DNA from: Panax quinquefolius
Taxonomy: Eukaryota > Streptophyta > Magnoliopsida > Apiales > Araliaceae
Assembly (NCBI GenBank): GCA_020205615.1
Contig: CM035151.1
Coordinates: 15,540,322 to 15,604,321, forward strand
DNA: 64,000 nucleotides
Direction: 5' to 3'
The notes beneath the pieces were generated by a model, which saw only the letters and a program-made list of their open reading frames with translations, had not been told where the DNA came from and searched no databases. Positions 1 to 11,515 of the stretch are shown here, piece by piece (the stretch's first letter is position 1; each line of letters begins with the position of its first letter). A program made the position numbers and the translations under genes.

Positions 1-566
1 GTGTAGTACGGGGATGATTAGATGTGGTGGTTTATTTATTAAGTTGAGTCTCAAATGATAAAAATTGATGAAAACCTTTTAAAACCTAAAAGATAGTAGA
101 CTTTATTCTCTCTTGACTCTTTTAATGGATTGCTTATTCCATTGCTGCAGTTAAACCGGTTGTCTATTGTATTTTATCGGTTTAACATCTTGTTGAAGGC
201 TAATGATAATTTATTCTGCATTATCTTAGTCATAATATTTCTTCTTGGGCTAGTTGAGCTCACCCTTTTCTTTCACCGTTTCTCTTGTGAAATGAGAACA
301 TAAATTGGAGACGAGTCGAGGAGCGAAGTAATGGTCCGAGAGGATAGCATTAGTAGTCCTCACTATTACGTGAAATAGTGTGATAATAGTTGTAATGAGG
401 ACTCCTTTTGAGTTTGTATAATATCTAGTAGACAATATTTGTATTCAAACTCACGCTTTATGTCGTATTATACAGCAGCTTATATTAGTAAGTTGTATTT
501 GAATTTATGTACCATGTAAGTGGCGACCCAAGATGGGTGACGTATACCTAATTTTGAGGCGTCCAC
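1..566 (+). repeat. left LTR of copy A, 3' part only
   Basis: The sequence matches 6130-6694 of the right LTR, including the shared block with 'ggctagttgagctcaccc' and the terminal 'cctaatttt' stretch. It is followed directly by a primer-site sequence, which fixes it as the 3' end of a left LTR. Confidence 0.85.
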
Positions 567-568
567 GG

Positions 569-582
569 TTTGTATCGAGCTT
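569..582 (+). other. primer-binding site of copy A (initiator Met tRNA type)
   Basis: TTTGTATCGAGCTT lies 2-3 bases after the LTR end. The plant consensus for the initiator Met tRNA primer is TGGTATCAGAGC; this copy lacks the A of CAG and has one G-to-T change. The same shortened form is found in copies C, D and the inverted A element. Confidence 0.65.
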
Positions 583-739
583 AGGGATATGATCCACGGC
601 TAAGATGTGAGAATAGTACTAGGAGGAGAGACGGGAATTCCTTCGCTAGTATGACCTACCTAAGTTTATTTGGTATTTGATTGGTCGGTCGAGTATAGTG
701 ATAATATGTTGCATGTTAATTAACCTTGTTTTGTGTGAT

Positions 740-1400
740 GTTTGTATTTAGATGTTGTGAATAGGGCTCGGTTATTGGAAGCGCGATAATGAGTCACTTC
801 AACCAAAAGGTAACGACCAATAACACGATAATAATCATCTGCCAGAATAACGACCATCTAACAATGATAACCATCGTGGGGAAATTATCATGTTAAGAAT
901 GGTAACCACTTCCTTATTGGTAATCATGGCAAAGATAATAGAAGTGGAAATTACAAGAAGAAGGTAATTTAGCTCAATTTTGTTGTGCAATCAAGTCAAG
1001 TCCAATTTGGGATAGTGGCACCAAAGGCGGATCTGACAAAACAAAGTCGGTGGTTTCGAGGAAGAAGCGCGTTTCGTGACTTCTCGAAAGTGGGTAACCC
1101 CGAAGTTAGCACAGGTTAGTTAATTATAAATTCTTGCGAAGTCTATACCTTATTAGATACCGGTTCTACCCATTCTTTTATCTCTCTTGCTTGCGTTCAA
1201 CGTTTAAATTTGACTCCGGAGAAATTAGACTTTGATTTATCTATTGAAACTTCGTTGGGAGAAACCTTCACGTTACCTCCAACGTTTATTAATCTTGTTG
1301 TTTCAAATAAACACTTTCACATTACCCGTCGATCTTATCTCTTTGAAAATACTTGCCTTTGAGGTAATTTTTAAAAACGCGATTGATTAACTACTCATTA
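740..1400 (+). pseudogene. gag end and retropepsin remnant of copy A
   Basis: Around 750-815 one frame reads LDVVNRARLLE, the end of a Ty3/gypsy gag capsid region. From about 1118 a frame runs through LLDTGSTHSFIS with the catalytic D-T-G at 1156-1164, the signature of the aspartic protease of Ty3/gypsy elements, and continues to a stop near 1363. Nucleotide positions 1745-1800 still resemble the start of the reverse transcriptase domain (an E-x-EFCID-like stretch), after which coding similarity stops. Several frameshifts and stops separate these pieces, so no polyprotein could be made as written. The same arrangement with the same loss of downstream pol occurs in copy D. Confidence 0.7.
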
Positions 1401-1899
1401 TTCTTTTTGTAAGGTTGTTAGCTTTCATATTCCTAACCAACCCACATTATCTAATTCAAAGTAACCAAACCCTAAAGTTAATCAACATTATATCAAGCCA
1501 TAAGTAAAGAGCCCGATCCTTTCGTTGTTTAACTTCCTTGTGTGGAATGCACCGAAGCCGGACTTTTCGTAAGCGACGCCATGAACCAAGATGGCAAGTT
1601 GATAGGTATCATTGTGAGGTCTTATCCGGGTTAAGGGATAGTGTCACATTGGTATTAATGTGACGTCTTACCCAAGTCTTGGATAAGAGTCACGATGTAT
1701 TGAATGATATTTCTATTATTAATAAATTTCTTGGCGTATTCTTGAAGACTTCCTAGCCTACCCTAGAACGTGAAATCGAATTTTGTATTGACCCGATCTG
1801 AAAAAAAAACCCATTTCTTAAACCTCAAATATTTCTTCAACTAAAAGGATCATTTACGTGGATTATGATGAAAGTCATAATAAAAGTATAGAACTAATA

Positions 1900-4268
1900 A
1901 AAATCATGGGTATTCGTGGTATTAGTAAGTTTTATGATGAGTTATGTTGGTTATTATGTGAAAACATGAAAGTTTCTTAGAAATCACAAAAAGTTGAAAA
2001 TCAGATTTTGGTGAAAAACGTAACATGAAATTCAATTGACCATATCTCCTATTATATTTTGACTTTTTGAGTGTGGTCAAGTCCTAGAGTTAGATCTATG
2101 AGTTACTTAACTAATCCAAGTGGAATTACTGGAAAAGGTGTTGTAGATTTTTGTGTGGACTGATTTTAGCAAAGGAGGCCAAAGCTGTAAATTTCGAAAA
2201 TGCTACTGCCCAGAAACTTTAAGGGGCTATTTCGGCCACTTAAATTATGAGAAAAATTCTGGCCATTTGGGACATGAAAGTATATGGTATAAAGTACCTC
2301 CGGTCCAAAAATGAGCTCATTCTGACTTAAAATGAGCAAGTTATGACTATTTCAATATTTAGGTTTTTCCGATTTAAAAACGCTTATAACCAAGTTCTAT
2401 AACTTCGATGACCATGAAATTTAAACTGGAAGCTCACGTTAACATGTGTAAGGTCCTGCCAAGATTTGGGAATTTTGGAGTTAAACTTGAGGTAGCTAAT
2501 TTCTTAAGGAATTAAGTGGAAATTGATTTTTGAAAATAGTAAATGAATTTTAAAAATTCGAGAAAATATATTTTCATTATGGGACTATATTATGCTAAAT
2601 CCCAGAAAAGAAATATTTTTGGGACTAATTTGGTATTTTTCATGAAAATAGTTTAGTTACTTAACATATGAGTTAAATATGTTATGTGAAGTAATGAAGT
2701 TTGAAAATAGGATTTTATGGCTATAGAATTCTATATAGAATATATGCATATTTTTGATGAGGAATTTGATAATTGGTGATGATATTTTATGAGTATGGCA
2801 TTTTGAAATGATGAAATGCATTATATGGTAAAGCTTAAACAATTGAGATAAATTGTTTATAAATTTAAAAGTGATTAAAATATTATTATAATATTAATGT
2901 TATTAGATTATGAGATTATTAAGTGATTGATAACATGGGGATATTCTTGAATCCTGGATAAATTATATTATAAATGTTTAATATTTATCCTTTATCTCAT
3001 TTGATTGATTCTTTATATCATTATCCTCATGCTTATATTATGTTGAAAAAGTCATCTCATGGCTGTGAAGTGCATAGATGGACTTGGTATGATTATGACC
3101 GTGGATTGTTTTAAGTATAATCATAACCGTAATTGAAAACACAATTATCTTTGGTAGTAGTGCATGGATAATTTGTGGTCGTGATCTTAATGAATACACA
3201 ATTATCTTTGGTAGTAGTGCATGGATAATTTGTGGTCGTGATACTAATGAATACACAATTATCTTCGGTAGTAGTAGTGCATGGATAATTTGTGGTCGTG
3301 ATATTAATGAATACACAATTATCTTTGGTAGTAGTGCATGGATAATTTGTGGTCGTGATACTAATGAATATCCTTGGCACGTAGTGCGGGGATGATTCGA
3401 TGATGTGGATTAATTATTGAAATTTGAGTCTCAAAGAATGAAATATTAATTCATGGATGTGTTCAAAGTCATCTGGCTTACGTGCATAGATGGACTTGGT
3501 ATGATTATGACGAGGATTGTTCGGCATAATCATAACCGTAATTGAAAACACAATTATCTTTGGTAGTAGTGCATGGATAATTTGTGGTCGTGATACTAAT
3601 GAATATCCTCGGCACGTAGTGCGGGGATGATTCGATGATGTGGATTAATTATTGAAATTGAGTCTCAAAGAATGAAATATTAATTCATGGATGCGTTCAA
3701 AGTCATCTCGTGGCTTTACGTGCATAGATGGACTTGGTATGATTATGACCAGGATTGTTCGGATAATCATAACCGTAATTGAAAACACAATTATCTTTGG
3801 TAGTAGTGCATGGATAATTCGTGGTCGTGATACTAATGAATATCCTTGGCCTCAGTAGTGCGGGGGATGATTCGATGATATGGATTAATTATTGAAATGA
3901 GTCTCAAAGAATGAAATATTAATTCATGGATGTGGTAAAAGTCATCTTTGGTCAGAAGTGCATTGATAGACTTGGTATGATTATGACCACGGATTATTCG
4001 GTATAATCATGATAGTAATTGAAAACACGAATATCTTTAGCCAAGAAAGGTGCATGGATAATTCATGGTTGTGATACTATTAAGTCGAGTCTCGATATTA
4101 TTGGTTTTATTTGTATATCTTTTTGCACCAGAAAAGATGAATTGTTAATGAATATCTTTGGCGGGATTGCAAAAATGAATTTAATATTTTCGACGATAAA
4201 GGTATTCAAGGTATCCTCATCTCTTTATCATATCGTGTATCGCACTTAATTTCGAGGCGAAATTCCAT
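1900..4268 (+). other. non-coding, LTR-like interior of copy A
   Basis: Where the reverse transcriptase, RNase H and integrase should be, there is AT-rich non-coding DNA. It matches the interior of copy D (20735-22544) closely. Its right part (3000-4250) uses the same hairpin modules that occur in the LTRs, so it may derive from an LTR of a related element joined to a gag-protease fragment. No reading frame here resembles a retroelement protein. The short open frames at 3038-3380 are by-products of the tandem repeat. Confidence 0.6.
3140..3400 (+). repeat. tandem minisatellite of hairpin modules (copy A interior)
   Basis: Four to five units of about 60-66 bases. Each contains ATTATC, a loop with AGTAGTGC, and GATAAT, so each unit can fold as a hairpin. 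The last unit changes to ATCC...GGGGAT. Single further units recur near 3550, 3790 and 4040. Confidence 0.85.
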
Positions 4269-5016
4269 AAGGAGGGAGATTGTGAGACCCCGTGATTTTA
4301 TCAATAAAGATTTAAATTTTGTTGAAATAATTTTTAATATTATGGTGTGAATTTAAGATAATATTATAGTTGTGGGTAGTATTTATAAATTTTGCAAAGT
4401 ATGCAAGTGGTTATATTATATTCGATTGGTCGGGGAATATTCGGTTTAGCGGGGAATATTCATTAACTACTCAATCATTGGTGGACCTCATAATGTAATT
4501 CATTATTTGGATTGAGAAAACGACAAAAATATTTTATTAAAATAACGGCGGAAGTTTTACTGGTTGATATCTTGTTGAACTACTCGGTAGTAAAGAACAG
4601 AATCGTGTCGTTGCATAAGAGCACGCGGTATTGATTATTGATGCCTATGTGTGAAGTCACCGGTTTGATTCCATTATCACGATTAATAATATGAATTATT
4701 ATAATGATAATGACGCTTTTGTTTTATTCGTATTATTAACGTAATAAAATGTAAAACATCTTTTATATAAAATAGAATACTTTATTAAAGTTATTCTATA
4801 AATAGAATATATTATATTTTATTATGCATAGTGTTGCGTAGTATTTTTGCATAGTGTTTTTCATAAGTATTGCATAGTGTTTGCATAGTAAAATGTTTTT
4901 ATATAAATAGAATATATTATATTTTATTTAAAATTTTTTCTTTAAATATGGACCGTCAGATTAAAAGTAAATCAATCGGACCGTTCATGGATTAGTTACT
5001 ATGCATTCCATTTTTC

Positions 5017-5023
5017 TATAAAT
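5017..5023 (+). promoter_or_regulatory. TATA box of copy A LTR
   Basis: TATAAAT about 30 bases before a conserved 'attccttcatt' start-like region. The equivalent site occurs in every LTR of the cluster, in each case upstream of a purine-rich 'agagagaaa' or 'aaaatcacacc' leader. Confidence 0.5.
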
Positions 5024-5384
5024 GAAGCTCATTCCTTCATTATTTTCTTACGAATTCATTGAAACTCTAGAGAGAGAAATTATAGAGAGAAAGTATAGAG
5101 AAAGTTATAGAAAGAATAAGAGTATTCTCGCTACTTCACTACTTCTATATTCATTCTTTTTTACGGTAGTGGGTGTTATTCTTTCTTCTTGAAGAGAACT
5201 TCATTATTCCATTCATTATTATTCTCATTGAATAACTTTTGTAAAAGTGGCATACCCTATACATAACCTCATGATACGCAGACCCCTATACTTGGTGAAA
5301 TCCTTATGTTATTCAATCGCTTATTATTCTCATTGGAATAACTTTTGTATACGCCATTTACCCTATACTTGGTGACATTCTTCT

Positions 5385-5640
5385 ATTATTCTCATTGGAA
5401 CATCCATGCGTGTGTTTTTACACCCGACCGGTTCCGCTTTTTATTATTCTGTTGAACATCACATGCATGTGTTTTACACCGGACTGGTTCCGCCTCTTTA
5501 TCATTCTCGCTGGAATATCCTATCTGTGTGTTTTACAATCGGATCGGTTCCATCTTTATTATTCATTGGAACATCCTGCATGGGTGTGAATTTCACCGAC
5601 CGTTCCGTTATTATTATTCTGTTGAATAACTCATACATCT
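5385..5640 (+). repeat. tandem repeat of about 60 bases in the LTR (copy A)
   Basis: Units contain 'ggaacatcc', 'gtgttttacacc', a variable 'gaccggttccg' and 'tttattattct'. The same array occurs at 15290-15545 and 23880-24125 (copy D) and inverted at 40230-40480 and 43380-43600. Open frames across it are fortuitous. Confidence 0.8.
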
Positions 5641-6694
5641 GCGCAATACCGCATGCACGGTGATTTCTTTTGTTATTCCATTCTTTATTATACCCGGTTG
5701 GTTAAAACTTTGACTTATACTCCATGAAATTAGTAGAATATCCTTGATATTTGCGTTTCATCCAGAGATCTTTTCATGGAAATATTATTCGATCATTCTT
5801 GAATTTTACTCTACAAAACAGTATCTTGTTGACAATTTGGACGTTACTAATTCCTGGATAAAATAATTCTTGAACTTGTTTTATTGAATTACTATGTCAT
5901 TGTCATCATCCTCATGTTATATTATGTTATCTTTGGCTTACGTGCATAGATGAACTTAGTATGATTATGACCAGGGATCATTCGGTATAATCATGACTTG
6001 ATATAAATGATGTGACAAAAAGTCCTCGGTGGCTTTGTAATGCGTTGATGGATAGTTTTTGGTATGATTATGACCGAGGGTGATTCGGTATAGTCATGAC
6101 CATTGATAACTTGATGAAAATCCTTGACCGCCAAGTATGCGAGGGATGATTAGATGTGGTGGTTTATTTATTAAGTTGAGTCTCGTGATAAAAATTGATG
6201 AAAACCTTTTAAAACCTAAAAGATAGTAGACTTTATTCTCTACTTGACTCTTTTAATGGATTGCTTATTCCACCGCAGCTTAAACCGGTTTATATTGTAT
6301 TTTATCGCTTTAACTCTTTTGAAGGCTAATGATAATTTATTCGCATTATCTTAGTCATAATATTTCTTCTTTGAGCTAGTTGAGCTCACCTTTTCTTTCA
6401 CTGTTATTCTCTTGAGGAAATGAGAACATAAATTGGGGACGAGTCGGGGAACGTAAGTAATGGTCCAGAGGATAGCATTAGTAGTCCTCACTATTCTCGT
6501 GAAATAGTGTGATAATAGTTGTAATGAGGACTCCTTTTGAGTTTGTATAATATCTAGTAGACAATATTTGTATTCAAACTCACGGTTTATGTCGTATTGT
6601 ACACTATGTTTATATTAGTAAGTTGTATTTGAATTTATGTACCATGTAAGTGGCGACCCAAGATGGGTGGCGATACCTAATTTTGGGGCGTCAT

Positions 6695-8176
6695 GATTAT
6701 TTTCTTCATAAATGATATTATTTCTTCAATATTATTATGTCGAAATATTGGTTTGAGTTTTTATCAAATTTGAAACTTTTTCATGTCGGGGTTACTATTC
6801 ATGAGTTACTATTAACGAGTTACTATTCACGAGTACTATTCACGAAGCATGATGATGTTTTTTGTGAAATTTCTATCTTTTGGTGTCGGAGTTACAATTC
6901 ACGTATACGACACTATTCACGTATACGGCACTATTCACGAATACGTCACTATTCACAAAAAAATTAAATTTTTATTTTTCGTCAAAAATATCTATTATGG
7001 ATACTAGCTTTGACTGTATCCATGTTTTGATCATTCTTGAATTTTACTCCACTATGATTATTTATGAGGTATTTTTGGACATGGAATAGGCAAAATACTG
7101 AATCCTTAATATTTATTATTTTGTTTCACCGAATTCGTTTTCTTAAAATATTTTTCATCATCCTCAATCCTAAATGATGATATAACTGAATATCTTTGGC
7201 ATGTAGTGCAAAGATGAATGATATCTGATGAATATCTTTGGCGATGGTCTGCGAAGATGAACAGTGTTTAGATGAACACGACCATTAACCGATGAATATC
7301 TTTGGCTGCTGCAATGCAAAGATGACATGTTGTTGAATATGTTTGGCCATGAGTGCAAAGATGAACTGTTGATGAATATCTTTGGCCGTGGTCAAAGATG
7401 AATTTATCAAGATGATTATGAGCGAACTGTGATTTGGTATAACCACGATCTTTGATGTTTCGGTGATGAAAATTAACTTTGTCTGGATGAGAAAAGGAAT
7501 TTAGAACTACAATTACGATTATGAGTTATACACGTGATTGTGGACAGGAATTGTTGATTAATGTTACGGGATTAAAACTTGTTGATGGACTTTTAACATG
7601 GAGAAGATAATAGATTTTATGGTCTATTTGACTCTTCTAATGGATTGCTCATTCCGCTGCAACTATGGTTGAAATTTTATCATCTACCATATGTTCTAAA
7701 TCTCTGATTTATTATTGATGAAGGCTATTGATAATTTAATTATTTTTAGTCATGATATTCTTTACTGAGCTAGTTGTGCTCACCCTTTTACTTCACAATT
7801 TATTTTAGGTAATAAAAGTGTAGCTGGGTCGAGCGGGGGATAGCGTGGGAATAGAATGATGGTCTATAGATGTTGAGGGTGAGGTGAATTTAACTTGGAA
7901 GGGTGTTTTGCCACTATCATACAAGATGTCTAATGACATACAACCTTGTGTCATCATAAGACAGGGTTGTACTCATCCACTTCTTTGAGTATATTTACCA
8001 AAGACTACCTATATAATCTTGGTGTTTATTTGGAGTATAATACCCAATTAGAGCGATGGAGATAATGATATGTCGAGAGAAGACTCACCATTAGGGAATA
8101 ATATGATAGTAATCTTCTCGCTTTTCTTTGGGGTCTATTAGATTGACAAGATAATTACGTGGCCATATATGATATC
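6695..8176 (+). repeat. left LTR of copy C, middle segment
   Basis: The segment matches the copy C right LTR from about 28319 to 28844 and on from 47007 to about 47925. It is bounded on the left by the end of copy A and on the right by copy D, which inserted at ATATC (8172-8176). The LTR resumes at 25200. Confidence 0.85.
7180..7410 (+). repeat. hairpin-module array in copy C left LTR
   Basis: Five units of the form ATCTTTG - loop with (A)GTGC - CAAAGAT, spaced 40-60 bases. They are separated by 'gatgaacacgacc'-like spacers. The same array is found at 47020-47140 in the right LTR. Confidence 0.85.
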
Positions 8177-9220
8177 TGTGAGACCCAGTTTTTATCAATA
8201 AAGATTTAAATTTTGTCGAAATAATTTTTAATATTATGGTGTGAATTTGAGATAAATATTATAGTTGTGGGTAGTATTTATAAATTTTGCAAAGTATGCA
8301 AGTGGTTATATTATATTTGATTGGTCTCTGGAATATTCGGTTTAGCGGGAATATTCAATGACAACTACTCAATCATTGGTGGACCCTACAATGTAATTAT
8401 TGTTTGATTGAGAAAACGACAAAAAATATTTTATTAAAATAACGACGGAAGTTTTACTGCTGATCTTGTTGAACTACCCTTAGTAAAAAGCCACGATGTC
8501 TGGCGTAGTTGTATAGTAGCGCGATATTGATTATTGATGCTTACGTGAGAAGTCACTCACCTATGCTCAATTATTGCTATAGTAATTCTTTGCGTCATAT
8601 CTCTTATATTATTGATTCAATTATTGTCACAAGATCATCTCATATAATATGTTATAGTATTAAATCAATAATTGAGACGACGTTATAAATGATTAATAAT
8701 TGTTAAAAGATTAAATATGTGTTGATTAAAAATAAAATGATTTGTGGTAATATTTATTCAATCCTCGATGTATATAAAGAGTCTCATTATGAGACATTTG
8801 TGGTAAGTTTGATTATTTTATGGGGGCCCATATGTCATCATCTAAGAGTCTATTAAATCAATAAGTAATTACCTTCGTCATATAGTAATTACCTTTGTGA
8901 ATAGTAATTATCTTCGTCAATAAGTAATTACCTTCGTCGATAGTAATTACCTTTGTGAATAGTAATTATCTTCGCCGAATAGTAATTACCTTCGTCAATA
9001 GTAATTACCTTTGTGAATAAGTAATTACCTTCGTCAATAGTAATTACCATTACAGCGTCCGAACCACTTGTCGTTTCACATTCTGGCGTCGAACCACTTG
9101 TCGTTTCACATTACTGAGCGTCGAACCACTTGTCGTTTCACATTACAAAAGCGCCGAACCACTTGTCGTTTCACATTACGTGCGCCGAACCACTTATCGT
9201 TTCACATTACAAAAGCCAAA
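8177..9220 (+). repeat. left LTR of copy D, first part
   Basis: It starts TGTGAGACCC and aligns with 22557-23550 of the right LTR. It is interrupted at 9220 by the CACTA element. The final AAA (9218-9220) is that element's target duplication. Confidence 0.9.
8868..9215 (+). repeat. two minisatellites in copy D left LTR
   Basis: At 8868-9050 there are about nine units of 18-22 bases built on 'agtaattacctt(c/t)gt'. At 9055-9215 there are five units of about 30 bases built on 'gaaccacttgtcgtttcac'. The right LTR repeats both arrays at 23255-23435 and 23440-23545. Spacing is too irregular and the context wrong for a CRISPR array. Confidence 0.85.
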
Positions 9221-9289
9221 CACTACAAGAAAAAGGTCTATCGACGATTGACAAAGACGTAATCGCACCATCGGTCGCTGATATTAGTC

Positions 9290-9510
9290 ACAGCGACCGT
9301 CATCTGCGACCGAACACGTAAACTAGTCGCTAATGCTTTAACAGCAACCGCATGCGGTCGCTGATCAGTCGCTAAGTATAAATTTCCCACCAAAATTTTG
9401 GCTGGAAATGTTGGCGCCAATTTTTTGTGCGACCACTTGAAATCAACGACCGCGTCGCTGATAAGTCCATGTCATTAAAAGTCAGCGACCGCATGGGGTC
9501 GCAGAGATGA
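9290..9510. repeat. sub-terminal repeats of the CACTA element (left end)
   Basis: Repeated 'gcgaccg', 'ggtcgctga' and palindromic 'cgaccgcatgcggtcg'-like motifs. The right end carries the mirror set near 14622-14900, including the near-palindrome at 14625-14646. In En/Spm such motifs bind the TNPA-type protein. Confidence 0.75.
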
Positions 9511-10659
9511 TCATCACGATCAAACTAAATGAATTGATAACCGGTTAAACTCCGACACGAACACGGAAGAGAAAAAAAAAGGAGGTCACCGAAATAGAGA
9601 GAAGAGGGAGAAAGGGGGGAGAAGAGAAGAAGGAGAAGCAGTTTTCGTTCATTCTTCTTCAAATTAGAGACTAATTGTAGAGGTAAGAGCTACTTTTTAA
9701 GTTCTTCTTCATTAATTTTTTTTGTTGTTTGTTATTTTTGTTCGTTCTTCTCCAAATCAGTATGTTTGCTATGAATTTGTGTTTTAAGAGTTAATTTATT
9801 GCAAAGAGTTGAATGAATGAATATGGCTATCATGCTTAAATTATATTTTGGGTAATATGATTATGATTGGTTTATAAGTTTTGATTAGAGTAAAATTTAT
9901 TTGGGTAATACGCAGTACTTTGGGTAATTTGATTTTGTTAATTTATGTCAGTTTGGGTAACTTGATTAGTGATAGGATGGAGTTAGTATAAAATTTATAT
10001 TTTGGGTAACTTGATTTGGGTAATAGGATGAATGTATTAGATTGTAGTTAGTATAAAATTTATATTTTGGGATTCTTTTTGTCTGCAATAGAGGTAGTAA
10101 CAGATTTGGTTATTATAGGAAGTCATTACATGATATAGACTAAATGAATCCCATGTTTATGTTTGTAGTTTAACCAATTATATTGGTCATTGTGAAAAAA
10201 TCATTTGTAGACCGAGAACTTTACATTGACATCATAATGTGAATCAAAACGTGAATAATTGCTCCCACAAAAAATGATTGGGTTTCAAAGTTTACAAGTT
10301 TGATCCTCACATCTGTGGATACCTGCAAAACTCTTTTGTAGTAAATCTCTAGATTAAAACTGTTTGCGGATAGTAATTCTTTTTATGAGCATAGGGATTC
10401 GATAAGTTCATAATTTTCATCCAATTCCTATGGTATCTCATATGGATTTGTTGGTTTATGTCTTGTGTTCCTAGAAATGACCTTATATACGCCACCGTAA
10501 ATGCGTGTGGTTAAATCCATATTACGGGGAGACTCGGCGAAATTTTTTTATTGGTCGGGTTATTTGCGAACATTTATACTATTAACGAGCCTATTGGTGA
10601 TCCACTAGAGCCTATTAAGGGGATGTTAGAGCGGATGGGCTGGGCTTGGGGCCGCGAGG

Positions 10660-11080
10660 CCACACGAGGCTACGCCAAGCTTAGCCAAGCCTCATAGGGC
10701 CAAGCCAAGCTTGGTTGTTATGGAATTGGTTCTGTTGATTGTGTTATTTGTTCCTATATATAGAAATTAGCTTATTGGTAATGTTTTGATTGATATGTAT
10801 GCTAGATTGGAATAGTTTGATTTCAGGGTATTGTTCAAATAGATATTGGAAGGAAACATTGGGAATATTTTAGCGATTAGGAATCTTAGGGTATTGTTCA
10901 ATGAAACTTTTCAATTGTTATCATTTATGATATTATCATTATGTGTTCATTGCGATTTAGTTGAGTCAACCGCATTATAACGTCAATCGATTTATGTGAT
11001 ATAATTTGCGGTATAAAGAGAGCTACGCCATGCTTAGCCAAACCTCACGAGGCCAAGCCAAGCTTGGTTGTTAGCATCTT
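10660..11080 (+). repeat. internal direct repeat in the CACTA element
   Basis: A segment of about 50 bases rich in 'gccaagc' at 10665-10720 returns at 11025-11080. A second internal duplication pairs 10440-10560 with 12835-12945. No function is apparent. Confidence 0.65.
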
Positions 11081-11515
11081 AAGCTATTATTGAAATTTAA
11101 GCCAAAATAGACGATCTTAAGGCTGGTGAGTCTAACTAGACACACTTAGTCAATAAAAAGACTGCTTTTGGCTATAACGTAAAAAACAAGGGTATTTTAA
11201 CACTTATGTATACAAGAATAAAGCTATAAAATGTTATAAAAGCTATAAATTGCTCAATCATGTTGTGACTATCCCAAAACATAAAAGATTATAGAAAGGG
11301 ACAGTAAAATTATAATCTTAAAACATGTTAGTTAGCACACTAGTTACTGGCTATAACAAGTAAAAAAACAAGGGTTAAAGGACATGGTAATGTTAATGTT
11401 TATAACATGGTATATGATTATATCAAGTCACGATATAGACGAGTTAAAAGTGAAGCATCTTAAGCGTAATAACCGATAAAGATATTCAAATCAATCGGGA
11501 TAAAAACTTTGCACT

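Larger units (their letters stand above)
1..6694 (+). mobile_element. LTR retrotransposon copy A (Ty3/gypsy type, non-autonomous)
   Basis: This copy consists of a left LTR fragment (1-566, its 5' part lies outside the window), a primer-binding site, decayed gag and protease sequence, a long non-coding segment, a purine tract (4269-4280) and a complete right LTR (4281-6694). The two LTR pieces match each other over the overlapping part. The right LTR begins TGTGAGACCCC and ends near GGGGCGTCA. It sits inside the left LTR of copy C: the sequence after 6694 matches the copy C right LTR from about 28319. GATTA at 6695-6699 is the likely target duplication, but its partner is off the window. No reverse transcriptase or integrase coding is visible. 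Assignment to Ty3/gypsy rests on the protease motif, the Met-tRNA primer site and the relatedness to copy B. Confidence 0.85.
4281..6694 (+). repeat. right LTR of copy A (about 2.4 kb)
   Basis: It begins TGTGAGACCCC right after the purine tract AAGGAGGGAGAT and ends near GGGGCGTCA. The left third is unique to this subfamily and includes repeats of 'gcatagtgtt' (4824-4895). The right part, from about 5900, resembles the LTRs of copies B, C and D. Two further LTRs of the same subfamily lie in inverted orientation at 39151-41581 and 42302-44701. Confidence 0.85.

Noticed and set aside
3038..3380. Overlapping minus-strand open frames with repeated peptide units
   Set aside because: They only track the 60-66-base tandem repeat; the same peptides recur wherever the repeat does and show no start or gene context.
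8868..9050. CRISPR-like array of short direct repeats
   Set aside because: The window is a plant genome, the spacers are as similar as the repeats, and both LTRs of copy D carry the same array. It is an LTR minisatellite.
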